NCBI RefSeq assembly: GCF_018831695.1
Contig: NC_056703.1
Location: 29,836,811-29,900,810 of the forward strand
DNA from: Puntigrus tetrazona
Taxonomy: Eukaryota > Chordata > Actinopteri > Cypriniformes > Cyprinidae
DNA: 64,000 nucleotides
Direction of reading: 5' to 3'
Shown in pieces: positions 1 through 12,533 of the stretch. The notes beneath the pieces were generated by a model that did no database searches, was not told where the DNA came from, and saw only the letters and a list, made by a program, of their open reading frames with translations. A program made the position numbers and the translations under genes. Position 1 is the first letter of the stretch. Each line of letters opens with the position of its first letter.

Positions 1-1118
1 AAAAAAAAATGACTGGGCACCTGTTTAAAGTCAGCAACCTCAATTCTGAGAAAAGTCAAGCCAAAGTTTTATAAAGGTCCCAAAGCAAAGTCACGCATGC
101 AAACAAAAGCAGTACAACAAATATAAGAAAGAGCAAATAACAAATAATGCATTAACTTTCACAATTTACATCTAAACAAAAGCACTCAAGTAAGAATCTT
201 CCTCTACGGCCCCGTTACTGTACCATATACATATATATGTCATATAATATTTTACATTGTTATATTTGCATTAACATTCATTTAAATTTAACATCAAAAT
301 ATAATTGCTTATTATATGCACACATTTATCAAATAAATAGCAGCAGAAGCCTTCATCTCTTAAACGCTCTCGCAGTGAGCTCAAAGACGTCAGTTTGCTC
401 ACAGCTCATTGGTCCAGCTGTCATTAGCGTATGTTACCATTACAGTGAATCTTCTTCAATCTGAAAAACAAAGAGGTCGCTGAAACCACACTCAAATAGA
501 CATCAAAACCAGCTTCAACTGATCCTTTGTTACCGGGTTTGAGAGGCACCGTGTGTCGAGCTCATTGTCCTCTGACCTTTCACTACATCAGTATGCGTTG
601 ACCAGCATCGTCCTCTAGTTCCTCAGGTATTAGAAGAGGTTTTGAGTGTCTGGCGTCTGTCTATATTATTATCTTACAGATTATAGTACGTGTTTATAGA
701 TTGAGACAGGTGCGGTGTAAATATAGCAGTGAATGCAGACGAACGCGCCCGCAGCTCTGAGAGCGTCTGCTTCTTCAGTCACTGTCTAGTTCGTATTTTG
801 ATCTTGTTTGCAGATGATCGGAGTTCGGGTGTCTGGAGATCAATCCCATCGTGCCACTGGAGTGTCTGCGTCTGGGATTGAGTCTGTTAATCTCTCGGCT
901 GCTTTGTTTAAGCCTCGTCTTCATCCACGGATAACGGGATAATACGCTCCATTATCAAGCGCTCTTAAATCCACTGGAGACTGTGAGGAAACCGTCTGCA
1001 GATCATCTGCTTACAGTGAGAATACGGCAAGATCCTTGTGACTCTAATGAATCACTTCAAATGCATTTGCACTATTAAAGTTGGTTAATGTTTCTGAAAG
1101 AGGTCTCTTTTTCAGCAC
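1..1118. other. Left flank, no gene recognised
   Basis: AT-rich sequence with no exon I could match and no splice-bounded reading frame. The short open stretches here are what chance gives at this base composition. In human the neighbour on this side of FAM78A is NUP214, but no NUP214-like exon was seen. Confidence 0.5.
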
Positions 1119-1530
1119 ACTAGGGTGGCATTTATTCGATCAAAAGTACAGTAAAAACAGCTAAATATTATTACAGTTTCAAACCACTGTTTTCTTATTT
1201 GACTATACTGTAAAATATCATTTATTCTTGTCATCAAACCTAAATTTCATTATTCCAGTCTTCATCATCACATGATCTTTTAGATCTTTTCGTTTTAATA
1301 TGCTGATTTGCTGCTTAAGAAACAATATTTTAGTGGTAACCATAATGTTTTATTTCTTAGGGTTCACAGACAAATAGAAAGTTTGAAAGAACACTATTTA
1401 TTTAAAATAGAAATCTTTCGTATCATTGTAAAATATATTTACGATCAATTTAACGCCTTGATGAATAAAGGTATTATTCTTTTACCCCTGAAAATAAATA
1501 CCATTGCACAACAGCATCATTTAATATCCT
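1119..1530 (+). repeat. Dispersed cyprinid repeat, copy 1
   Basis: Starts with a 'gcatttatt...gatcaaaagtacagtaaaa'-type segment. It continues through a 'ccagtcttcatcatcacatgatc' block, then 'gctgatttgctgcttaagaaac', and ends near 'gatcaatttaacgccttgatgaataaa'. The same ordered blocks recur at about 2,745-3,292, 15,840-16,150, 56,940-57,170, 61,040-61,300 and 62,800-62,960. I know this as a common fish dispersed repeat but do not assign a family name. Confidence 0.7.
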
Positions 1531-1841
1531 TAAAGTAACGTGAACTATTTAGGTTTTTCAATAAAAATATAGCTTTCGCGCTTAATGACACTTAATGATT
1601 AAAAAATAGCATGATAAATCTCTCTCGTTCATGCTGTTGTGTTTACGTGCTCTCGGTGGTTGTAGACGTCTTTATAACTCTTGTATCTCTCACTGGTTTC
1701 ATCAGAGTATTATTAATATTTATATAATAATAAATATTCATATTTGACCTTTAAGCACATAAAAGATGAAAAACAAACAAAATGCAGCAGAGTCACATTC
1801 ACACTGAATCAAAGACAAGAGACTGTGCTGAATCTCACAGT

Positions 1842-1847
1842 TTTATT
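1842..1847 (-). promoter_or_regulatory. Candidate poly(A) signal for fam78a
   Basis: The plus strand reads tttatt, which is AATAAA on the minus strand, about 2.1 kb downstream of the fam78a stop. It would give a 3' UTR of about 2.1 kb that includes the repeat at 2,745-3,292. No transcript evidence is available, and other AATAAA sites exist. Confidence 0.3.
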
Positions 1848-2026
1848 GTATTCTTCATGAAAAATTCAGCTGTCTTTGAACGTTTCGTTCTCACAATGTG
1901 CATCTTCACAGTTTGAAATGTTTCCCACGTCTGTTTTTCAAGTATTATTGTCAAGCTATAAAACGGCCCGAAATCCCATCGTACCTTCTGAAAAGAGAAA
2001 GCGAAAAACGAGTCTGACGCCTCACG

Positions 2027-2047
2027 CACACACACACACACACACAC
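2027..2047. repeat. (CA)n microsatellite
   Basis: About ten CA units followed by a ct-rich stretch. A second, shorter CA run lies at 2,325-2,341. Both fall in the presumed fam78a 3' UTR or its downstream flank. Confidence 0.85.
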
Positions 2048-2744
2048 TCGCTCTCTCTCGCACACACTCCCAGTATAAACATGTTGCTAATGGAGCTGCA
2101 GGGATTCAGTGTTACTATTTCATATCCAGAACTAAATGATTGGAGGATTTATTATGAATTTATTGTCTGTAAGATGTCGTAATGTGTCTGTTCACAGCAG
2201 GATGTGAGAGTTTTGACTTGAACACAAACATTTAATTTTGATCTGGTGATAAATAAAAGTCTGCCGGAAGTATATCAGAAGTCTGAACTAAAGTTCTTCG
2301 GTAATGTTGTGTATACGCGTCCAAACACACACACACACACACCTGCAGACTCGCATCACGTGAGCAGATCAAACACACAAGATTAACTTAAGCGTCTGAT
2401 GAAATGAAACACACACGAGTCTCTGGCCGTCCAGCGCTGATGAAGATGGACGTAAAGCTCAGTGTCAGTCGTGGTGTTGGATCCTTGTGCGCGTATAAAT
2501 GCTGGTCAGCGTTTGACTGAATCACATCAACGCTCATCTGTCCGTCAACACAATCACATCTCAGTGTAATAAGGCCTTCGATGGGTCAATAACACATGGC
2601 ATCAGGAAGCGCTGAAGTGCATTTTATCTTGAGTTGCAGAATGGATAAAAATTGTGCTTAATTGTCATTTGCACGAATGTCAAGCAGATCCGCCTTCAAA
2701 TGTTCAACACTGCAATGCAAAAAAATATATTATAAAAACGCGTT

Positions 2745-3292
2745 ATTTACACACTACTGGTCAAAAGTTTGGAACGTATTGAGATTTTTCAAAGAAGTCT
2801 CTTCTGCTCACCAAGTCTGCATTTATTTTTAAAAATACAGGAAAAACTGTGAAATATTAACGTTTAGAATAGTTGTTTTTATTTGATAAAATAAAATTTG
2901 ACTTGTTAAAATGTAATTTATTGCTGTGAAAAAGCTGACTTGTCAGCATTACTGTCAGCCGTTAGTGTCTTTCATTAATATTAATCTTCAGCGTCACGGG
3001 ATCCTTCAGAAATCTGTATTCTAATTATATTCTAAACACTTATGATTATTATCAGTAGTTTTGTAGAAAACCATGATACATCTTTTTTCAGGATTCACAC
3101 ATGAATAGAAAGTAAAGAAAACAGCATTTATTTGAAACAGAAATTGTCTCTTTTATTAAATAAAAGTATTAATTTCTTCCCTTTTTCACACATTAAACAG
3201 TTGCTTTTTTATTGCATTTGCGATCAAATAAATGCAGCCTTGGTGAGCAGCTCTTTCAAAAAATGCTAAAAATCATTTCCAACTTTTGAGGT
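2745..3292 (+). mobile_element. Dispersed repeat with long terminal inverted repeats
   Basis: The left end carries 'caaaagtttggaa', then 'agatttttcaaagaagtctc' and 'tgctcaccaa..ctgcatttattt'. The right end carries the reverse complement of the same blocks ('aaataaatgcagccttggtgagca' and 'aaaaatcatttccaacttttga'). This gives imperfect inverted ends of about 70 bp around the body shared with the 1,119-1,530 repeat. There is no coding capacity. It looks like a non-autonomous DNA element and probably lies in the fam78a 3' UTR or just beyond it. Confidence 0.7.
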
Positions 3293-3971
3293 ACGTTACG
3301 CTCATATCTGTAGCACTGCCATGAAAATAACGTCTAGTTCTTGTGCAGAATTGTGGCCTGGACACGTGCTTTCTCAACGCGTTCGTTCGGGAACAACACG
3401 TTTCTCCCTTCAGCTTCTGCTGATGGTGTTTGATTTGAGGAGCAGATCGATTTGAGAGCAGATGCAGCGTTCAGTGCCCCTGTCGCCGCACACACGCGTC
3501 TCATTCAAACACCGGGAGAAGGGATGGTTTTTGCGCATTCGCTCTATCGATTGGCCACGACGTCTTGACACTGACTGACACGGCAAACTCACATGTAGTA
3601 GAAAAGATATATATTTTTGGACTCTCGGCTCTTGTAAAACACACTGGAAGTGGCTGGTTGACAGAAAACTAAAACACTGAAGCTCCTGCTGAAAACACTG
3701 AATGCATAATGACCGTGTCCTCGTTTGGTTGGGCGTGCGGCGGTCATCGCGGTCCCGTTAGACCGCGACTAACTGGGACACATCCAGTGCAAATCTACAG
3801 ACAGGTAGAACGCGCGAGGTTTACTGCATTTCACTTGGTTTAAGGCGAAACGTTTGCAGTGGAAGCAATGTAAACTTAAGGCAGCGTGAACGCTCTTTCC
3901 GAGACGCAGTATTCCCAACTTTGTCTTTTTGCAGCGGCGTTTAGCACAGTGATTCCTGACCGGTTTTGGTC

Positions 3972-6900
3972 TCAGTGTTTGGGAGGGATGACCACCACCG
4001 GCTCGCCCGTCCGCGGACGCCACATCAGCACCTGAGCGTCGTTGGCGTTGGGTTTGACCATGGCGTTGGGCGGGATGGCTTCGTTCTTGCCCAGCACCTG
4101 CGGCTGCTCCTGGGAGATGGGCTCGCAAAGCCTGGCTCTCTGTCCCAGCGGCTTGTCCGGATCCACCTCGATGTGCAGACGCATGCGCCAGCGCACCGTC
4201 TGCAGCACCAGGATCTCGCCGGACGCCTGGTTGATGGCCACCAGCCAGGTGGTGAAGCTCTGGTCCCTCCAGATGCTGCTGAGCATGGGCACGTTGCTGT
4301 CGCTCACCGGGACGCCCCACGTCACGCTGGGGTAGAAGTTGTCGTTCATGCTGACGGTGAACTTGGTGTCCTTCTTGGTGGGACCCACGATGGTGCAGGT
4401 CTCGGTGGTGTTGCCGTACCAGGGGTAGTTGACGCCGTCTGAGTCGCTGATGGCTTGGATTTTTCCTTCTCTGAGGTCTGGCAGCTCCCAGCTGGACCTG
4501 CGGGAGACACCGGAGGATGAGAGCGTGAAAACGTGAGGGGCTCGGGTCGAATGAAGCGCGGTGACTCTAGAGAAACCAGAACACTGGTTGCCAAGGGCGA
4601 GAGATGCTTTTTATTCCAGCACTTAGAGGAAGTTAAACATAGAACTGGGGATGTGAGTCTGAGCGTCCATCAAAAGAGACCTCTGATAAAGAACAAACAC
4701 GCACATCTCTTTCGGCTCCAGCGACCACCAGCATCATCATCTGACTCATGCGGCACATCTCTGCCCTCGTGAAAATGAAGTGCACTTCACTGTATTGAAT
4801 GTGCACTTGTAGTGTACTTCAGATCTTAAAGCTATATTTGTACAAATCTGTTTTTGCATTTAGCATGATAATAATGAAATAAAGGTCCACTTAAACAGGG
4901 CACTTTCATGACTTTCTTAACACGCTTGAATATACATAATGCCAAATTAAAGGTTTAAAGTACATTTACACATAGTGTCGAGATTGAATTAGATTTTATT
5001 TTTTGCTTTCATGCTAATTTTGTTATTTTTTGTAATATTTATTCGGTTTTGTTTTCAAATGTCTATATACAGTAGTATACTGCGTTCAGTGAGGTGACAT
5101 TATTGCACAAACCTATCAACCTTCACCTTAGAAGTGTTTAAGTATTAACAAATAATCCTGAACATAATATAAATAAACCCTAAAGCTTGATTATTTCCAC
5201 AGACCCCAGCAATATTACGGACATGTTAAATATCATTGTAATAATACGTGTCTATATTACGAAGCAATTACATTTTAAAGCATTACATTTTAAGTATTGT
5301 ACCATATGATTTAAAATGTCCACACAAAAGGTGGATAGTTACACTTCAACAAAGAGACATTAAAATAAAATTAAATTCACTGAATTGCGGCTTCGTAATT
5401 ACAAATGTGTAATTACAAATATATTTACCTACATGACATACATACATACTAGTTTAAATAAAAATGACATTAAAGTATGCTTTAGGTTATCAAAAATGTT
5501 TTCTTTTGTCTTCCATTTGTATTTTCACAGCATGCAAAGGATGTATGATTTTATAAATGAACTGCCTTTTTTCGAAACTTCCCACTGCGCTGACGTCTGC
5601 TTCAAACACTACAATGCATGTGATAACATTTGTTAATTCTAATTACTCTTCAACAGCAATGCTATTGAGCTTCCACAAAAAAAACTGAAGTTCAAAGACA
5701 GTTCTAAAGATGGCTGCCCGCTTGTTGAGATGATGCATAAAATCTACAGAATTATAAAATTACGCATAAAACTGGATCACAAAGCACTCTAAAGTTCTGC
5801 ATTTAATATAAATTTAAACTAGAATACATTTAATTGCAATTACCATGCATTTAAGTGCCTGACTACATTACATTCAGTTACCACCTAAGTGTATTATTTT
5901 GGAAGTACTCTTTATAAAAGTGTGCTAAAGTGTACTTCCTTTTTTCACAAGGGTATAGTTAGTGTATAATTAGTTCACCTAAAAAAGAAAGTTCCGTCAT
6001 CATTTACTCCATTTTTTCCAAGGCTGTAATGCGGCTATTTGGATGAGATTTGACATCTGTGATAATAATGATATAAACTGCATGTGTGCAACACACAAAG
6101 CCTGATATATGACGCGTCATGTGAACTACGATCTGCTTCATTGTTTGTCAGTTTCTGAACGCCTCGTGTAAATGAGCAGCGTGAATATAACATCTTCTTG
6201 CGCGTGACAGTCACGCCTATCTAAAGTGTCATGGCGGCGAGCTGACGATCACAGATGTCTGATTAGTGTGATCTGTGCCTTTAAGCAGTGAAGGCAGCGA
6301 TGCTGAGAGCACCGGCGCTCTCAATGACCTTCACCGTACAGCAGAATCAGCACAGACGAGGGTGACGGCGGGACAAACCGCAGAGCTGCTAGCCTATCGA
6401 TTCCCTGATGCAGGAAAACCGTGACCTTTCTCCCAGAACTCACGCATCAGCAGCGGAGCATCATGGGAAAGAGCCACATGACATGAACACACGAGGGGCT
6501 TTGATTATCATCAGGGGAATAAGAATAGAAACCCTTCAAGTGTGTGAGTGCCTGAGTTTATGCTGTGTGCACCCAAATGCCCTCATGAAATACTGCTCAG
6601 TATTCATATTAACTAATGTCTAATGTCAGGTTTTTGGGAAGGTTTATTATGTTGACATGTCCTCAAAAACTTTAATATAATGAATGTAATATCCAGCTTA
6701 CTCAACTTTCTTTTTTCCTTTGATGTATGAAGCTTTTATGTTTGACTGGAATATCTTTTCATCAGATATATCAGATATTCATTTAATGGCTTATATAGAT
6801 CAAAACATACATGTTTAGTTATCTACTTGAAATACATGCATATGAAAGTCAAACTTACTATAAAGGGGTTAATATCACGTAGTTTATAATCACACATAAC

Positions 6901-9258
6901 TGCTGGTATTTTGCATAGCTGTATAGGTATGTTAGATTTATTAAACGGCACGATTCACTGACAACATCAGATCTTTCTGGAACGAAACGACTCACTTTAA
7001 TGCCAATGGAAACAACCACCGTTGACTAACATGTGGTTTTCGTCTCAAAAAAACATTGGTTTAGCTCAATGCATCACAGGAAACATCTCAAACAATACAA
7101 AGTTCACCTCTGAAAATGAACCATTTAAGGCAAGATACAGGCAAAAGTCTAGTTAAAAGTATTTTATCTTTTTGCATAATTTAGCTTCAGTCCATATAAG
7201 TTTCTCTTAAATACACCAAATTTAATTCTGAAGTGTTTTATTGAGGGGTTTGTTCATACTATATCATTCTCACTGATTTATATTATAAGATTTTACTCCT
7301 GAACTCATGAACACGTGAATATATATTTGTTTTCTGTCTCTTGACAGTATTTTCTGGTTTATAGAGTGATACAAATTTTTTTAATTAGGAAAATTAGTGC
7401 ATATTTCATTAGATAATCACTCATTTACATATAAAAGCATAACATTTCAGAAGACCTTAATGCACTGATTAATCAACCAGGGGGCAATATGGTGAGATAT
7501 ATTAGCTAACATTTTTACATTATTTGCCTGGTCCGTCTTGCCTTAAATGTACACTTCGCTTGGGCCTTGATGTAAAATAATAATCTGGAATTAAATCTTA
7601 ACGTGGCTGACATTCATATTATCATGAGATATGAGCAGAACACACACAGTTCAGACGGTAAAGAGAGAACGTGACTCAAAAAATACTAGATATGAGAGTG
7701 TTTTCCTGTTTCCTGAGTGTGTGAGTGTTCGAAAGGACCAACGTTATCAGGCCAGAACAGCAGCTGAAATATCATTCAGGAGCATTATCAGGCAATTCTG
7801 TGAGCGTGTTTGAACATAAAGATCCTTCAGACGGACTCGGGTTCGCTGAAATGTCCAAAACTGGTGTAGAAACAATTTTTGCTCAGAAATTGATAGTAAA
7901 TTACACAAATAATTTGTATAAAGACTGGGATGGCATTTTCCTGTACATGTAGCTTAAAATGGAAATAGCTAATGGAAAATTGCAGAGAAAGCTGTTCCCA
8001 TGCAGTGATATCTGCAGTAAATGTATACGTGTCACTTTATTGCAGTTGTAAGTAAAATGCAAAGACTTGTTGTTAAGGATATGATGTCACAGACTTACAA
8101 AGGAAGTGAAACTTATGATTATAAAATGAAGTATTAATGTTTCAACGGCTGCTTTCGCAAGTTTGACATCAGTCTTTCCGACGTTTATTTTAAACGCACC
8201 TTCATTTCTGTGCTTGTTTTCAGGAATATGCAGAGGCTGGGCATGTGAAGCCTCCAGATATCTTGAGACACTAAAGGGTTTATTTTTTGTTTGATACAGG
8301 AAATAGGGCAAAGTGTAGTCTCTTCAACAGGAAGTAGGACAAGTGAAACCTCAAACGGTATGCAGGCTATGTAATGTCACCTCACGCACATATATGATCA
8401 AATGAGCACACAATCACAATCAGCGGGTTTAAGACCGTCCTACATGCACACGTGTCCGATTGTCATATTGGTTTGGCTTTAACGTTTAGATATTGGGACT
8501 TTTGATTGTGTTCTACATATCTGAGCTTCTCAAATGATCTAAACAGGTTCAATTTGCGCATTTGTGCAATGCACCAATAAAGACAGAAGGCTTTCTGACT
8601 GCTTGATTGCTGATAATAAACTGTGATTGTTATTATCATTTTTGGTTACGCTGTCTTTGTTACGCTGAAATTATATAATTAAATACTGAAGTGCAATTAA
8701 TGCACGATACACTTAAGGTTTGAATTGGAGTTAGCCACAAGTCATTCTGCATTATTTACTGTTGCTATTATAGTTTGTGCATGCAACATGTGTGACATTA
8801 ACAATATTTTCTGTCATTTCCTACTTAACCATTTACCAAAGCTTAAACTAAGAGGTCCTACAGCTGTTGTTTCAACAGTACTCGTGTAGTAAAATGCCAT
8901 TATCTGTGTACATCGCATAAATTCATATCACGCTGAGCTGTAAAAGGCAGAAGGTGTGATGTAAAGCATTTGCGCTGTGTGTCAGATGTACTTACATCCC
9001 TTTGGATCCGTATTTGTTGTAAAACTCCATGTGGTTGCACGCCTGGATCCAGCCGATCGTCCAGCTCTCTTTACCGGCCACCGGCGGCACAAGTACCCTG
9101 GCGGACGCGCGGAAATGCGGCGTGCGGTAGCGCAGCACAACGCTGGAGGACTCGTCGATGCTGGTGGGGTTCGAGTCGATGGAGGAGTTCACCTCCAGAA
9201 CCATGATACTGTCCCGGAAACTCTTGGGTTTGCATCTGATGCTCTGAATACAGCCCAT
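3972..9258 (-). CDS. fam78a: FAM78A family protein (two coding exons)
   Basis: Coding exons are 9258-8996 and 4497-3972. The donor is GTAAGT, the acceptor is CGCAG, the phase matches across the intron, and the stop is TGA. The product is 262 residues from the ATG at 9,258. It begins MGCIQSIRCKPKSF, which from memory matches FAM78A and differs from FAM78B (MGCIQSITCKARI). The block 'MNDNFYPSVTW', 'RDQSFTTWLVA' and the C-terminal 'VKPNANDAQVLMWRP' are family signatures, and the length fits. The molecular function is unknown. MGCIQS is a good N-myristoylation and palmitoylation consensus, so membrane attachment is inferred. An in-frame ATG ten codons upstream (9,288) adds a hydrophobic leader, with an in-frame stop just before it at 9,295-9,297. 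A second a/b copy is expected in teleosts; which copy this is cannot be told. Confidence 0.95.
4764..5953. mobile_element. Non-autonomous DNA transposon in the fam78a intron
   Basis: The left end reads ccctcgtgaaaatgaagtgc. The right end, on the reverse strand, reads cccttgtgaaaaaaggaagt. Together they give imperfect terminal inverted repeats about 30 bp long enclosing 1.2 kb of AT-rich DNA without an ORF of note. A related fragment lies at 15,560-15,620, where 'gaatgtgcatttgtagtata' corresponds to 'gaatgtgcacttgtagtgta' here. I saw no clear target-site duplication. Confidence 0.6.
5954..8995. other. Rest of the fam78a intron
   Basis: No second gene is visible inside this intron. Around 5,970-6,020 there is a fragment with 'ttagttcacct...aaagttccgtcatcatttactcc', an end of the common cyprinid 'TAGTTCACCCAAAAATGAAAATT' mobile element. 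The remainder is unique-looking AT-rich DNA in which I see nothing else. Confidence 0.5.
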
Positions 9259-9291
9259 CACAACCAGCACGAGCGGCCAGCAGAACATCAA

Positions 9292-9510
9292 CCCTCAGAA
9301 GAACGCGCACTACACACACTGACCCTCGGAATAACGCACGCTATACCCGCTGTCCCTCAGAAGAACGCACGCTATACCCTCTGTCCCTCAGAAGAACGCA
9401 CACTATACGCTGTCCCTCAGAAGAAAGCACACTACACACTGAACCTCTGAGGAACGCACGCCAGACGCTGTCTCTCTGAATAACGCACACTACCGTCCCT
9501 CAGAAGACAT
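9292..9510. repeat. Degenerate minisatellite at the fam78a 5' end
   Basis: About seven imperfect tandem copies of a 25-31 bp unit built on 'ccctcagaagaacgcacac' plus 'tatacgctgt'. It begins within about 35 bp of the fam78a initiation codons and so lies in the 5' UTR or the proximal promoter. Copies differ by substitutions and small length changes. Confidence 0.8.
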
Positions 9511-10260
9511 TAAACGACGCGTCGCGGTGTCGCGTCAGGACTAGATAAAACGCGTCCTATTAACAAAAGCATCGCGTTATTCTGTTGAAGATTGAAATAA
9601 AACAAAAGAAAATAAATAAAAACAACGTTCGTCAACTTTCCGTCATTGGCGGACCGTTATAACGCTCCGTTCACACATAACGTTCTCCAGTCATCGTCAA
9701 ACGGGAATTTCCGCGTCATAACTCTCACAACATCGCTTCTTTTAGATTAAAATAAATAGGTTAAATCCATCCGCTCAGAATAATGCTGGCATTTTGTACG
9801 CAAAAAAAGAGAGATCTTCAACTACAAGCGCGCGAAATAGCTATGCACGCGTTGGGTATCGAAAGTAACGCTGGAAAAGTGATTTTCCGCGAAGAATATT
9901 TACATTCCGTGAGTTTGTCCTTGAGGTTCAGTTGGAGGAAGCTCACTTTCTTGTGCACTTATGAGTAGTCGATCCGTCTCAGCATCAGGTGAACTTCACC
10001 AACCCCACGTGAATAAACATGAGAGGTGAATAAAACAGTCCGGCTGTCACGAACACACATGATGTGATGAACAGCCCATCATTGCTCGTCTCTCTTCATC
10101 AGTTATAATCCATCCTCATCCTAGCGCCGCCGCTGCGCTCAGCCTCCGTCCCGCAGCGCTGTGCGCGTCACCGCATCAGCTGCAGATGCTCTACTGCGAG
10201 CGGCCTTGGCGTCACTTCCGCTCCCCAGTGAGCGCATTATGGGGCGTGTAGTTCCAAAAC
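9480..10260 (-). promoter_or_regulatory. CpG-rich promoter zone, probable fam78a start
   Basis: This is the only CpG-dense, relatively GC-rich stretch between fam78a and plpp7, densest at 10,120-10,255 ('tagcgccgccgctgcgctc', 'gcgctgtgcgcgtcaccgc'). A site at about 10,225-10,258 ('gcgcattatggggcgtgtagtt') resembles the ZNF143/STAF promoter motif on this strand. No exact transcription start can be assigned. It could also drive a divergent plpp7 transcript. Confidence 0.5.
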
Positions 10261-12533
10261 TATAGAATACCCTTAAAGGGACTTTGATAGTTTTGCTGAA
10301 AAGCGCGAGTGGAGAAAAAAACTATGTGATATATTTAGTGTTGGGAATGTTACTATTTAAAATCCTACAATTTTAAATCCTAATGTAAGTAGTGTAACTT
10401 TTTTAATTCCTTTTGTAATGTAAATGATTACATGTGATTAGTTTCTGATTGCTTTTCTAAAAGGTCTAATGTTAATCAATGTCTAATGTCTAACTGTTAA
10501 TCATTTTTAATAGTTCAGGCAGGGTTACAGGGTAACCCGAGGTCTGGACCTTAGTATTTTCCCAATAACAGAAGTTGTATATATACAGTTATATTAACTC
10601 TGCTTTGGTGCTGCAAGGATAAAAAGTAAAGATAACAAGTCATCTGAGATATCTCAACGGTAGAGGTGTGCGATATATAGTTTGTGATAACATGATCGAG
10701 TTTCTGCAAAAAAAAAATACATCGATTACAAATGGGATATAGATTTTTTTACAACAGCTCAATATACAAAAGGTTAATTAATAGACTTACGTGGACACGA
10801 CATTGCCTGTTTTTGCTATTTCACCGACAAAAAGCATTCTCTGTGTCTCTGAGCAACACGGCGTGTCGTTCCTGAACGAATCAACCGTTTAAATGACTCG
10901 GTTCAATCGCAATGACTCACTTATAAACAGTGATTTGCTGCCACCTATTGGTAGTTTAGCCAAAATGCCTTATTATTCTAATTTACTAAGTATAAGAATT
11001 CGACTCAAAATTAATTCGACTTTAATTTAATTAAAGTTTAATTTACTGAAGGTTACCAGAATAATTATAACTTGAGTTTATTAAATTCATAAACATAAAA
11101 TATATCTTATTTAGTTCGAGTTTATAGAGTGAATAATTAATTGCAACATTTAATCTGAATCTCATGTTTAAAAATTACTACTGCCCACTGACTTGATTTG
11201 AAACCTATATCATTATCCAATTTATGACCCTTGAAATCAAATCTTTGCATGGTCTAGCTATAAATCAAAATTGTAAAATGCGTTAGATGCCAACTGATAT
11301 AAAATATAAAATTCTGATTTTAAACATTTGCGTCAGGAAAATGCTAAAAGTATTTAAGCACCTTGGAGAACGCCACGGCTGCGTTTCCGACAGAGCTCAT
11401 TAATATTTAGAGAATTGTGAAGCTATGCCTGTCTTATTGAAGCGTCCAGTCACACGTGACTATATTAATATTCATGAGCCAAATCCTCATTCGTCAGCTC
11501 TCTGCCGTACAGCCAATCAGAAGAGCGTACGTCGTTGTACGTAATTAATATTAAAAACCACACCTTTACCATAGTAGCGTTACTAATTTTGTTATGGAGC
11601 GGGCAGTGATGGATGCTAAAGCAGCGCATGTTAATACAGTGAACATGTTTTCTAAAACCAAGGTGTCTTATAGCATATCTGTGAATTGATCTGAACCTCG
11701 CCCAGACCGCAGCGACTGTGAGCGGGATAATAACAGAGCTGATCTTCTCCAGAGGTGATTCTGTGAGCTGATCTGAGGTAACGTTAGGCCAGATGATGCT
11801 TCACATGTGGTTTAGGATTAAAAATAAATGTGTTAAAACCTACTTTCTGGGATTTTTACTAGTAAAAAGATTTAAAAAATTGGGTAATTGTAATTTTTTA
11901 AAATGTGTTTTCTTTTAGGGTTTGTTAGGTTGTAGTATTTATAGCTAGCCTAGCGGTATACAAAACAATAGGAACCTGGAATGATAGCTAAGATAGTGAA
12001 ATAAACGTGTTCCTGTGTAACTTGTGAAAAGTAGCATGAATTTATGAAAAACGAATCTTTAAAACTGTGTCTCCAGTAACTGAATTCTGAGTAATTAGAT
12101 TCTCTCCAGGAACCAAACAAGTGAATGGATGCCTCCAAAAGCTTAATCAGCTGCTTTGTTGCTTGTTTGCCTGTGAGGCGATTATTGATATACAAGCAAA
12201 TTTAATTGCCTTATTTTTGTTGTGCATGTGTTTTTCATTAGCCTATATTGACTTGAGAGACTGCAACAGATATTTGTAAATATTTTTGGAGGGGGATTCA
12301 CATCGCAAGGCCAGTAATGTGAATTAGTGAAGACAAAAAGGTGATCTAAACTCAAAAATCTAAAATCAAGCCTATATGTGAACAGATAACCATTTATAAA
12401 CATAAATGATAAAGCATTATGCTGTTACGCACACATACACTTGCACATGTCTAAATACATCTGGCACTGTTTTCACAGCCTACATCTGAAGCGCACATTA
12501 TTTTCTCATCCTGCTGTACGATTAAACCACACA
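10261..12533. other. fam78a-plpp7 intergenic region and presumed plpp7 5' flank
   Basis: No coding exon was recognised. At 10,655-10,745 a 'gtgcgatatatagt' stretch resembles the end of hAT-type repeats. Around 11,390-11,760 there is a less AT-rich stretch with a CCAAT box ('agccaatcagaag') and a palindromic 'gtacgtcgttgtacgtaa'. This is a plausible plpp7 promoter or 5' UTR exon, but not provable here. Confidence 0.4.

Noticed and set aside
3769..4442. Open frames of about 100-180 codons overlapping fam78a exon 2 on both strands
   Set aside because: They are shadows of the GC-rich coding exon; the FAM78A frame matches the family.
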